64,000 nucleotides of DNA from Pedobacter cryoconitis (lineage in GTDB: Bacteria; Bacteroidota; Bacteroidia; Sphingobacteriales; Sphingobacteriaceae), in assembly GCF_003259615.1 (NCBI RefSeq), contig NZ_QLLR01000019.1, forward strand, positions 1 through 64,000, read 5' to 3'. Below are positions 1 through 6,510 of this stretch, in pieces. Position 1 is the stretch's first letter, and the number at the start of each line of letters is the position of its first letter. The position numbers and the translations under genes were made by a program. The notes beneath the pieces were generated by a model, which saw nothing but the letters and a program-made list of their open reading frames with translations, was not told where the DNA came from and did no database searches.

Positions 1-303
1 GACCGCGGAGTTCAGTACGCTTGCAACGAATTCAGATGCTTACTGGAAAAAAATCCTTTGATCATCAGAAGCATGAGCAGAAAAGGAAATTGCTGGGACA
101 ACGCAGTAGCGGAGAGCTTCTTCAAGACGCTCAAAGCTGAATGTGTGTATCAGCATAAGTTCACAGACAAAGAGCAGGCAGCACTCATCGTTTTTGAATA
201 TATAGAGACTTGGTATAACCGTAAAAGATTACATTCTACACTGGGGTACTTGTCCCCAGAAGAATTTGGTAGAAACTTAAATAAACAAAATATTGCCGCT
301 TAA
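1..303 (+). CDS. IS3-family transposase OrfB, C-terminal part (5' end outside window)
   Basis: The frame is open from base 1 with no start, so this is the last 100 residues of a longer protein. It shows the C-terminal half of the retroviral-type integrase (rve) core. An Asp-Arg-Gly-Val-Gln-Tyr segment carries the second catalytic Asp at the very beginning, followed by S-R-K-G-N-C-W-D-N-A and the catalytic Glu in N-A-V-A-E-S-F-F. The terminal signature W-Y-N-R-K-R-L-H-S-T-L-G-Y is typical of IS3/IS150-group DDE transposases. The visible part has no frameshift, so the element may be intact outside the window. It carries out cut-and-copy transposition and explains the truncation of the next gene. 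Confidence 0.93.
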   Translation, partial: DRGVQYACNEFRCLLEKNPLIIRSMSRKGNCWDNAVAESFFKTLKAECVYQHKFTDKEQAALIVFEYIETWYNRKRLHSTLGYLSPEEFGRNLNKQNIAA

Positions 304-333
304 CTAAATGTCAACTTTAATGTTGCAATTCCA
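1..333 (+). mobile_element. IS3-family insertion sequence, right end only
   Basis: The window opens inside an IS whose transposase stops at 303. The sequence after the stop (about 304-333) ends in CCA. Its reverse complement starts TGG, as expected for the 5'-TG...CA-3' ends of IS3-family elements. From about 340 the reading resumes in a SusD-like gene, so the right boundary is placed near 333. The left end is outside the window, so the inverted repeat cannot be paired and the boundary is an inference. Confidence 0.6.
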
Positions 334-862
334 ATTGGCACCCTCTAGATGTAAAATAGATACAATATTGTATAATTCTTATGCCGAAAATGATTTAAGA
401 AAGGTTATCCTTTTTAAGAAAAATACTGATGGGTCATACACGGTTAAAGGAAGTTACGATGGCAGTTATGCTGGAGCTTTTTTTAATGGAATAGCGACTG
501 ATGAGCAATATCTTATCCTCGCCGAGTGCAACGCCAGAATGGGACTTATCGAGAAGGCCAGTAGTAATTTAAATACCTTACTAATTAAAAGAATTGCAAC
601 AGCTAGTTTTATCCCTAAACATTTCACTTCGAATGCAGAAGCATTGGATGAAATATTGAAAGAAAGAAGAAAAGAAATGATTGTAAGAGGTTTAAGATGG
701 TCGGACATTAGAAGGCTAAGAAAGGAGCCTAATTATTCTCCTATTTTGAAAAGAAAATTAGGAAACAAAATTTTTGAGTTGCTTCCCAACGATAAAAGAT
801 ATAACACTCTAATTCCAACAAAAATCATTCAATCGAGCAATCTGACCCAAAATGATAGATAA
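308..862 (+). pseudogene. SusD/RagB-like nutrient-binding protein, C-terminal fragment truncated by the IS
   Basis: An open frame of 184 codons runs from inside the IS end to 862. From about residue 15 it matches the C-terminal part of SusD/RagB outer-membrane nutrient-binding lipoproteins. There is a TPR-like helix with D-E-Q-Y-L-I-L-A-E-C-N-A-R, then E-R-R-K-E-M-I-V-R-G-L-R-W-S-D-I-R-R-L, then L-P-N-D-K-R-Y near the end. Intact family members are about 450-600 residues with a lipoprotein signal, and both the signal and the N-terminal two thirds are missing here. The ATG at 308 lies in the IS end and is accidental. The partner SusC/TonB receptor, if it survives, would lie to the left. Probably non-functional. 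Confidence 0.82.
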
Positions 863-867
863 TAAAA

Positions 868-896
868 AATTGGAGGTTAAATTTTAACCTCCAATT
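868..896. terminator. Bidirectional intrinsic terminator between convergent genes
   Basis: A perfect 13-bp inverted repeat (868-880 with 884-896) has a 3-nt loop. It lies between the end of the SusD fragment (+) and the end of the small exported protein gene (-). The A-rich left flank (861-869) supplies a U-tract for the minus strand and the right flank is AT-rich, so it can serve both genes. Confidence 0.75.
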
Positions 897-910
897 AAAA
901 TGTTGTAGTG

Positions 911-1285
911 CTAGTCAGCTCTTAGTTTCACATTTGCTGTTTCTGTATCACTGCTTACTGCTGTATTTATTTCAGTTTGCAAAGTCGGACTAAAAGTAGC
1001 TGGGTGACCACTTGTTCCTTCTGGTGCTTTGATAAGGCAAACTTCACCTGTTTCTGGGCAAAATTCTGATGCCTCACCATCATTAGAAGGTTGAGTAGCC
1101 ACTATATTATAACTAGATGCGCTGGTTCTGGGTCCAACGTTATCATATTCATACCATAATGACGCTAGAGTTTTACCAGCTTTATTATTGACATTCTTAT
1201 CTGCTTTAAAAGCGAAAGTTAATACTGTTGTTAAAACAAGGGCGATTGCTGCAACCACTCCCATTACTTTTTTTGTAAGTGCCAT
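911..1285 (-). CDS. Small exported protein, DUF6520-like
   Basis: The 124-residue product has a basic N-terminus and one hydrophobic segment (about residues 7-26) ending in A-F-A-F, read as a signal peptide or N-terminal anchor. The rest is polar with two Cys (F-C-P-E-T-G-E-V-C) that could form a disulphide. Size, N-terminal K-K-V-M and the W-Y-E-Y segment recall the DUF6520 family of short Bacteroidetes exported proteins of unknown role; the assignment rests on general resemblance. It is transcribed alone, ends at a shared terminator, and has a run of short direct repeats upstream (1490-1561). No function can be given. Confidence 0.6.
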   Translation of the reverse strand: MALTKKVMGVVAAIALVLTTVLTFAFKADKNVNNKAGKTLASLWYEYDNVGPRTSASSYNIVATQPSNDGEASEFCPETGEVCLIKAPEGTSGHPATFSPTLQTEINTAVSSDTETANVKLRAD

Positions 1286-1489
1286 AGGGCTTTAATGTTT
1301 AAGTTTAATATTAGGTTGTTTAAGATGAGTAGGCTCATCATATCAGTAATATGGGATTTCCCACGAGCGGGTACGTAACCTACTCCAACGTTTATACTCT
1401 TTGTCACAGCAACCCTTTCTTTTTTAGTTTAACTTACAATTGATTTGTTGATCTAAAGTTAGGCATGTAAATTAGGAGAACTACTGTTC

Positions 1490-1561
1490 CATGTCTCGAA
1501 ATGAGTGTTCTCATGTCTCGATTTTCTGGTCAGGTGTCTGGAAATTTCAGACAGGTGTCTG
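1490..1561. repeat. Two pairs of 10-bp direct repeats with about 20-bp period
   Basis: The 294-bp gap 1286-1579 holds no gene. Near its right end CATGTCTCGA occurs at 1490-1499 and 1512-1521, and CAGGTGTCTG at 1531-1540 and 1552-1561. The starts are 22, 19 and 21 bp apart, so the four copies fall on nearly the same helix face. All share a GTGTC/TGTCT core. They lie upstream of the minus-strand gene ending at 911 and just past the end of the Crp/Fnr-like gene, so an operator array is the simplest reading. Confidence 0.5.
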
Positions 1562-1579
1562 AATATCTTACCTCTTTGA

Positions 1580-2146
1580 CTATTTCGCCCCTTTAAACCT
1601 GTCCAGATGGCGTACGCTCATCCTAACGTATGGGGCAAATATGTTTTTATCGGTCTTATAGATGATTGAAGGATTGGTTTTTTTATAATAGTTTATCCTT
1701 TCTGTAGCCGTATCCATTCTTAGCATTAATTCGCGTTTACGTCCATCGATTAAATTTTCTTCATAAATCTCCAGTAACATTTTATAAAGTGAGACGTTGT
1801 CCTTTGCGAGGTTATCGGCTCTATAGAGATTTAGTGCGTATGCTTTGGTATCGCTAAGAAATTCAACGATTTCGGTGATGCCGTTTCTCTTACTCAGAAA
1901 TCTGTTGCCAGGAATTAAGAAGCCGCTTTCCATTAACCACATTGTGTATACGGTTTCTCCATATTCTACCGTGCCACGAAGTAATCCTTCGGATATATAA
2001 AATAGTGTCGGTGTCTGTTGCCAAGGCGAATCACCCAAGACCCAGCCTTTTTTAAATTCTGTTTTTACAAAGAGATTTTTGAGCATTTCTACGGAATCTT
2101 TAGTAGCTGTATTAAAGGACTCCAGTTTTTTTATAAGGGCTTCCAT
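1580..2146 (-). CDS. Crp/Fnr-family regulator-like protein
   Basis: The 188-residue product starts M-E-A-L-I-K-K-L. An upstream in-frame ATG at 2209 would lie inside a palindrome, so 2146 is preferred. Residues about 30-120 read as a cyclic-nucleotide-binding beta-roll: F-K-K-G-W-V-L-G, then L-F-Y-I-S-E-G-L-L-R-G as the usual capping strand, then G-F-L-I-P-G. After a long helix (about 125-150) the C-terminus has a helical segment with T-A-T-E-R-I-N-Y-Y and a final R-M-S-V-R-H-L-D-R-F that resembles the recognition-helix region of Bacteroidetes Crp-like regulators. Phosphate-cassette residues are not recognisable, so cAMP binding is doubtful. A 10-bp inverted repeat lies 58 bp upstream and may be its own operator. 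Confidence 0.68.
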   Translation of the reverse strand: MEALIKKLESFNTATKDSVEMLKNLFVKTEFKKGWVLGDSPWQQTPTLFYISEGLLRGTVEYGETVYTMWLMESGFLIPGNRFLSKRNGITEIVEFLSDTKAYALNLYRADNLAKDNVSLYKMLLEIYEENLIDGRKRELMLRMDTATERINYYKKTNPSIIYKTDKNIFAPYVRMSVRHLDRFKGAK

Positions 2147-2203
2147 ATCGATAGGTAAATTGATAAAACCCACAATTAACAAAGATTTAACGATTATTTC
2201 ACA

Positions 2204-2229
2204 TGACACTTTTCAATAAAAAAGTGTCA
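2204..2229. promoter_or_regulatory. Palindromic operator candidate upstream of the Crp/Fnr-like gene
   Basis: TGACACTTTT (2204-2213) and AAAAGTGTCA (2220-2229) form a perfect 10-bp inverted repeat with a 6-nt spacer. It lies 58 bp upstream of the chosen start of the minus-strand regulator gene. The TGACAC...GTGTCA half-sites have the size and symmetry of Crp/Fnr dimer sites. Autoregulation is an inference. Confidence 0.55.
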
Positions 2230-2426
2230 CATTTCGCTGAAATGGGGCATGATCTTGGAAAGAAATAGGTTTTTACCTGACAAAAAATAATTTCTTTTTT
2301 ATGCGCAATTTGGTGATATTTACTTTTAATTACCTATTGATCCCTATGAAGCTTGCATTCTTCCAGTATCATATATCCTAAAAATGCTCAAACTTAAAGG
2401 GAAGATTTTAGAAAAATGAGCCCATT

Positions 2427-3689
2427 ATGATCGAAGTACTAACCAGACTACAGACATATGCCGATGCTTTTGGGGAGCTGAAAGATTTCAGTTTAAAAGA
2501 TAGCGACTATGCTGAAAAAGAAACCGGACTGAAAGACACATGGAGTGCTTTTAGCGAAAGGTTACAGCAGCGCATCGGTGAGCAGGATACAGAAGAGAAA
2601 CTCTCTGTCCTTATTAAAATAACCCAGGACCGCTTAACCGAATTCGCTGATCAGGTTTTTGAATATTATAAGGGCGTTGAGGCATCAACAACCGGGTTTG
2701 AAGTTCGGATGAAGAAACTTTTTAACGATATTGAAAACGAAGTGGTCAGGATTCTGGAGTTTCTTAAGATGAACTTCTCCAAAAGCTTTAACTTTTACGG
2801 AAAAGTTCCCCGCTGGGTCTTTTATGTTAATAAGGATGTAGGATCAAAAAAAAACCTGATTATTTCCGGCCTGCAAAGTAAGGCTGTTAACAATGATCTT
2901 ATCCTGTTAATACATGATTTTCTTAACCATTTTCAAGAAACTGAAGCCTACAGCACTAGAAATTGGCACCAATATGTTTATTACACAAGAGTGGTAAATA
3001 GGTTATGCCGCTTTGTGGATTCACCGGACACAGAAGAAGATACACTTAGGTTAATTAAGCTACTGATAGGTTATAACTTTAATACGTTGACTTTTTATGA
3101 GTTTATGCTGGAGTTCGTTTCAGGGATTGTAGATCCGCACGCACCCTACGAAGAGCAGGAAATTGAATTGCTTCACCTGCTCAAAATAATTGAGAATATC
3201 CGCCCGGAAATTAGAAAGGGATACAACCCTGAAGTTCCTACCTTACTCGAATCTGTCAGTGGTTCCATCCGGCGTGAGCTGGAACTGATCACAAAAATGA
3301 AAGAGGTACAGGCTCCGGCCATCTTAAACGGAACGGCAAATAAAAAATCGTGGTATTATTTTGAGGTGGCTACAAGTATCGAAGAACTGATCTTCTTAAT
3401 CAAGGTTATGGTTGGCGTTCGTTTCATCAAAACGGATTCCAATGCGAATTTATACAGGTTTGTGGAACGTCATATAAGAACTGACCGGACAGCGAACGCT
3501 TCACCACAATACATGAGGAATATATTTTCGCCCAGCTGGGTTTTTCACTCAAAAGTAATCCGAAAGGTACGTGCATGGCTGATGTCAATGGTCAATTATA
3601 TCGACACACATTTTGCGGAACAGCTCAAAGTCTTTTTGCTTATTTGGTTTCTAAGAGATCCAGCAATCCTCGACCTTTTAATAGCCTAA
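2427..3689 (+). CDS. Conserved-looking hypothetical protein, 420 aa
   Basis: I do not recognise this family. The product is acidic and helix-rich with no signal peptide and no convincing membrane span. It contains heptad-like stretches (about residues 25-75 and 255-300) and a central aromatic region, N-F-Y-G-K-V-P-R-W-V-F-Y-V. It is about the size of RteC-type regulators and sits 570 bp upstream of an RteC-domain gene, but it lacks the RteC signature. Its last 17 codons overlap the 3' end of a minus-strand gene by 50 bp, which is unusual. Codon use is ordinary for the window. Probably an accessory gene of the mobile region. Confidence 0.55.
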   Translation: MIEVLTRLQTYADAFGELKDFSLKDSDYAEKETGLKDTWSAFSERLQQRIGEQDTEEKLSVLIKITQDRLTEFADQVFEYYKGVEASTTGFEVRMKKLFNDIENEVVRILEFLKMNFSKSFNFYGKVPRWVFYVNKDVGSKKNLIISGLQSKAVNNDLILLIHDFLNHFQETEAYSTRNWHQYVYYTRVVNRLCRFVDSPDTEEDTLRLIKLLIGYNFNTLTFYEFMLEFVSGIVDPHAPYEEQEIELLHLLKIIENIRPEIRKGYNPEVPTLLESVSGSIRRELELITKMKEVQAPAILNGTANKKSWYYFEVATSIEELIFLIKVMVGVRFIKTDSNANLYRFVERHIRTDRTANASPQYMRNIFSPSWVFHSKVIRKVRAWLMSMVNYIDTHFAEQLKVFLLIWFLRDPAILDLLIA

Positions 3690-3879
3690 CCAGTTCATTG
3701 AACCAGCTATAGCAGAAATTTTCTCTTTTCATTAGCTTTCCCCATCCCACATCTGTAATATCTCTTAATGTGGAAAAGCCTAATTCCGCACTTTTCATTT
3801 TAAAGTATTCACTAACTGGTAACTGGTCAATGAGCAAGTCAATAAACCCTTCATTATTTTGTTTTTTATTCTCTGGCAT
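3640..3879 (-). CDS. Small helical protein resembling an RNA polymerase alpha C-terminal-type fold
   Basis: The product has 79 residues. Residues about 18-79 read L-P-V-S-E-Y-F...L-G-F-S-T-L-R-D-I...G-W-G-K-L, then a helix ending G-L-L-D-L-L-E. The pattern of a phenylalanine helix, a short 'G-x-x-T-L-x-D-I' turn and a following helix recalls the helix-hairpin arrangement of the RNA polymerase alpha C-terminal domain. That is a resemblance only, but the composition is good for a real small protein. It is transcribed convergently with the preceding 420-aa gene and overlaps its end by 50 bp, so one 3' end may be shorter than drawn. Confidence 0.5.
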   Translation of the reverse strand: MPENKKQNNEGFIDLLIDQLPVSEYFKMKSAELGFSTLRDITDVGWGKLMKRENFCYSWFNELVRLLKGRGLLDLLETK

Positions 3880-4260
3880 AACATAGAAGGAGCATTAACC
3901 TAATTGTTTTTTAATACGTCTGTAAAATTTATGGAGATTATGGTCATGGTACCGCCCAAGCGTGGCATACTGTAGCATTTATTACCATCAAAATATATTC
4001 CCTTTTATTTTCAGCACAACTGCTGTCCCTTGTATTCCTTTTTAATTCGCTGATTATTATCAAATGTAATTATCCTATACCAAATAAAAACACCTAAAAC
4101 AAAAAAAATTACAACCCCATAGTGTAACTTAAAAACACCGTTTCCGTTTTCCAAAGACCATTTTTATTCATACCTGACAACTTGTATATGTCAGGTATGT
4201 CACTGTTTTAGAATGATAAATCATAGCAAATTGTCAATTATTTACCTAAAAACAAGCGTT
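3880..4260. other. Non-coding stretch upstream of the rteC-like gene
   Basis: No coding frame here looks real. The stretch is AT-rich with A-tracts around 4085-4115. Its one clear structure is the inverted repeat at 4169-4199, about 60 bp before the rteC-like start. It probably holds the promoters for that gene and for the divergent small gene ending at 3640. Confidence 0.5.
4169..4199. promoter_or_regulatory. Perfect 11-bp inverted repeat upstream of the rteC-like gene
   Basis: CATACCTGACA (4169-4179) is mirrored exactly by TGTCAGGTATG (4189-4199) across 9 nt. No T-run follows, so an intrinsic terminator is unlikely. The two half-sites lie about two helical turns apart, as for a dimeric regulator. 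In CTnDOT, RteC is known to bind an inverted-repeat site at the excision promoter, so this could be a target of the RteC-like protein. That link is inference. Confidence 0.6.
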
Positions 4261-5130
4261 ATGATCAAAGAAATTGCAGAAAGCCATTACAAAGATGTAC
4301 GTGAGGCATTAGAGAAAATTGACTCATCCGACCAGAGTATGGTTGCACAAAGAAAAGCCAGAGTGGAGACAACTTCACACTATCTTACCGGATTAAAAGA
4401 GAAAGTGCTTGATTATTCCTTTAACACTGTTGATGAGGAAGTTATATTTTTTAAGGAGATCAAACCTAAATTTAGTTGCCTTTTAATATTTTACAGTGAT
4501 GTGGAGCGTATAGAAATGGACAAACCTGAAGGAGGGGTATCTCACCTAAAAGGTTACTATGAAAATGAACTCAAAGGAATTAAACGTTTTTTCGATGTGA
4601 ACAGGCAAATTTATGCCTACTACAGATCAGAAGATGATTATCTTGACCCTCAATTGTTTGTTAGGGGAGTGACAGATCCGCCAAGGTGGTTGTGCAAACT
4701 TCGCATCGATCAAGATGAAAGATTTTCCACTGCCGGAGATTATATGTTTGCGAGGATCATGGCCAATGAACAAATTGCCCGATACCTTGAAAACGCAATT
4801 TCGGGACTTGAATTTCATCCTTTTACAGAAGATGAGATTGAAACCAACTGGACAGGCGAAACCATCAACTTACTGGAAATAGCCTATGGCATCTATTGCA
4901 CTGCGCAGGTCAATCATGGCAAAATCGGGATTGGGGAGCTTGTGAGAAAATTTGAGAAGGTTTTTAATGTAAGCATTGGAAGACCATACAGACGGTTCTT
5001 AGAAATTAAACTCCGTAAGCGCCTTAGCAGAACAAAGTATTTGGATGATATGGTCAAAGCGGTCAATAAAAAAATTGACGATGAAGATGCTTATGATCCT
5101 AATGACAAGAAAACCGCAATTAAATCTTAA
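4261..5130 (+). CDS. rteC: RteC-domain regulator
   Basis: The product has 289 residues from the ATG at 4261. An upstream in-frame ATG at 4213 would add 16 residues with no family character. The central core matches RteC proteins: E-I-K-P-K-F-S-C-L-L-I-F-Y near residue 75, then G-Y-Y-E-N-E-L-K-G-I-K-R-F-F and a Y-Y-R-S-x-x-D-Y-L-D segment. The C-terminal W-T-G-x-x-I-N-L-L-E-I-A-Y-G-I-Y and G-R-P-Y-R-R-F-L-E-I-K-L-R-K form the winged-helix DNA-binding part. In CTnDOT, RteC activates excision genes in response to tetracycline through RteA/RteB; no rteA/rteB or tetQ is visible here. An 11-bp inverted repeat lies upstream. Confidence 0.85.
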   Translation: MIKEIAESHYKDVREALEKIDSSDQSMVAQRKARVETTSHYLTGLKEKVLDYSFNTVDEEVIFFKEIKPKFSCLLIFYSDVERIEMDKPEGGVSHLKGYYENELKGIKRFFDVNRQIYAYYRSEDDYLDPQLFVRGVTDPPRWLCKLRIDQDERFSTAGDYMFARIMANEQIARYLENAISGLEFHPFTEDEIETNWTGETINLLEIAYGIYCTAQVNHGKIGIGELVRKFEKVFNVSIGRPYRRFLEIKLRKRLSRTKYLDDMVKAVNKKIDDEDAYDPNDKKTAIKS

Positions 5131-5255
5131 AATAGCTTCTCCCAGACACTTTATTTATGACACCTACCCAAGTGGTTGTCAATTAAAAATTCGTCACCTG
5201 CCAAACTTTGCTTTTGAACCCGGTGCAATGGAGCATCGGGAAAAAGTAAAGTATT

Positions 5256-5771
5256 ATGTTACAACAATTTTCTTGGCAACATTTCCTTGTTGCAATCTCC
5301 CTACTCACGCTGATCTGGTACGTAGCTGTAATCCTGATCTTCTACCGCAAAGAGCTGAAATCCTTTCTTAAGGGTAAACCTTCTGAAGAGCCCACCGACA
5401 AGCCCCTGCCTCACTACTGGGACGACAAAGTAGATGAATTTCCTGTTGAAACAGATGATGACCTGATGGGAAAATCTAAAATGCCCGAAGGTGTATCTGT
5501 AATTGACATGGAGGAACTGCAATTCTCCGAGCCGGAAGACAAGACCGAGAAACTTGGGCTGGTTTCCGATGTGATCGAGGAGATCAAGCTGATCTTTAAA
5601 ATTCTTGGTCAGGAAGACGGTAACAAACAGGACTTCCTGAAATTAATCGGGGAAGTCAAAAACCGCTATCCAAAGATCGCGTCAAGTCCCAGCCTTCCCC
5701 AGATCAACGAATTTATCCTGTCTAATGCCTCTTTTCATCTTTCTCCTGAAGAGCTGGAAGACCTCTGGTAA
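5256..5771 (+). CDS. Membrane-anchored protein at the head of the tra operon
   Basis: The product has 171 residues with a single membrane span at about residues 8-30, rich in I/L/V/W, then a basic segment (Y-R-K-E-L-K-S-F-L-K-G-K). This orients the long acidic C-terminal domain towards the cytoplasm. The middle is low-complexity and acidic and the last 70 residues are predicted helical. Proteins of this architecture commonly precede traE in Bacteroidetes conjugative transposons; I know of no assigned function. It lies 47 bp before traE on the same strand and is likely cotranscribed. Confidence 0.65.
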   Translation: MLQQFSWQHFLVAISLLTLIWYVAVILIFYRKELKSFLKGKPSEEPTDKPLPHYWDDKVDEFPVETDDDLMGKSKMPEGVSVIDMEELQFSEPEDKTEKLGLVSDVIEEIKLIFKILGQEDGNKQDFLKLIGEVKNRYPKIASSPSLPQINEFILSNASFHLSPEELEDLW

Positions 5772-5818
5772 TCTCTAATTCCCAAACCTTTTCTATTTCA
5801 CCTTTAAAATATAGCACA

Positions 5819-6169
5819 ATGAAAAATCAATTCATTAATCATAAAAAACAACTCTTTGGAAAATGGCTCCTGATGGCTTATACCATCTGTACCTACCATA
5901 TATTATCGATCACTGCCGCTAACGCCCAGAATGGAAATGGGGAAGCTGGTATCCAAAAAGCAGCAGACGAAGTTGCAGGATATTTTGATACAGGCTGTAC
6001 TTTAATGTATGCCATCGGTGCGGTAATGGGCATCATAGGCGCTGTTAAAGTTTTCAATAAATGGAATGCCGGAGAACCTGACACATCCAAAGTGGCATCT
6101 TCATGGTTTGGCTCCTGCATATTCCTGGTGATTGTAGCAACTGTTTTAAAATCATTTTTCGGGGTTTAG
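5819..6169 (+). CDS. traE: Conjugative transposon protein TraE (DUF4134)
   Basis: The 116-residue product has an N-terminal hydrophobic signal region ending A-N-A-Q at about residue 37, then the DUF4134 core. That core has G-I-Q-K-A-A-D-E-V, a short polar loop, and two membrane helices (about 58-78 and 94-114) separated by W-N-A-G-E-P-D-T. DUF4134 TraE proteins are small membrane components of the Bacteroidetes type IV secretion system, analogous in size and position to VirB2/VirB3-type subunits. Two bases separate its stop from traF. Length is normal for the family. Confidence 0.9.
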   Translation: MKNQFINHKKQLFGKWLLMAYTICTYHILSITAANAQNGNGEAGIQKAADEVAGYFDTGCTLMYAIGAVMGIIGAVKVFNKWNAGEPDTSKVASSWFGSCIFLVIVATVLKSFFGV

Positions 6170-6171
6170 CC

Positions 6172-6510
6172 ATGTCGAGCATCTATCAAATTAATAAAGG
6201 TGTGAGTAAGCCGATTATGTTCAAAGGACTGAAAGGACAGTATATCGCTTATCTGGCTATCGGCCTGCTCTTGCTGTTGTTGATTTTTGCAGTTGGCTAC
6301 GTAGCAGGATTAAGTGTCTATCTGTTAGTACCAACCATTATCATTCTGGGCACCGCGCTTTTCTATGTTATATTCCGTTTGAGCTACCGTTTTGGTGAAC
6401 ACGGCCTGATGAAATTCTTTGCCAAGCGTAGCCTACCGCATCATTTGAAATTCCGTTCCAGACGCTTATTCACCCACTTAAAGCATAAACATTATGATCG
6501 AAGCAACTAA
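6172..6510 (+). CDS. traF: Conjugative transposon protein TraF (DUF4133)
   Basis: The 112-residue product starts at the ATG at 6172, two bases after traE. The DUF4133 signature is visible: Y-x-I-N-K-G-V-S-K-P-I-x-F-K-G-L-K-G-Q-Y, then two adjacent membrane spans (about 24-46 and 50-70) and a basic cytoplasmic tail. TraF resembles VirB3 in topology and usually works next to the VirB4-like ATPase TraG. Its last five codons overlap the start of traG by 17 bp, implying translational coupling. Confidence 0.9.
   Translation: MSSIYQINKGVSKPIMFKGLKGQYIAYLAIGLLLLLLIFAVGYVAGLSVYLLVPTIIILGTALFYVIFRLSYRFGEHGLMKFFAKRSLPHHLKFRSRRLFTHLKHKHYDRSN

Noticed and set aside
1490-1561. A CRISPR array because of regularly spaced short repeats.
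   Set aside because: The repeats are only 10 bp with about 10-bp spacers and two different sequences; no cas genes occur.
2427-3689. A second rteC-like gene.
   Set aside because: Size and position fit, but none of the RteC blocks seen at 4261-5130 are present.
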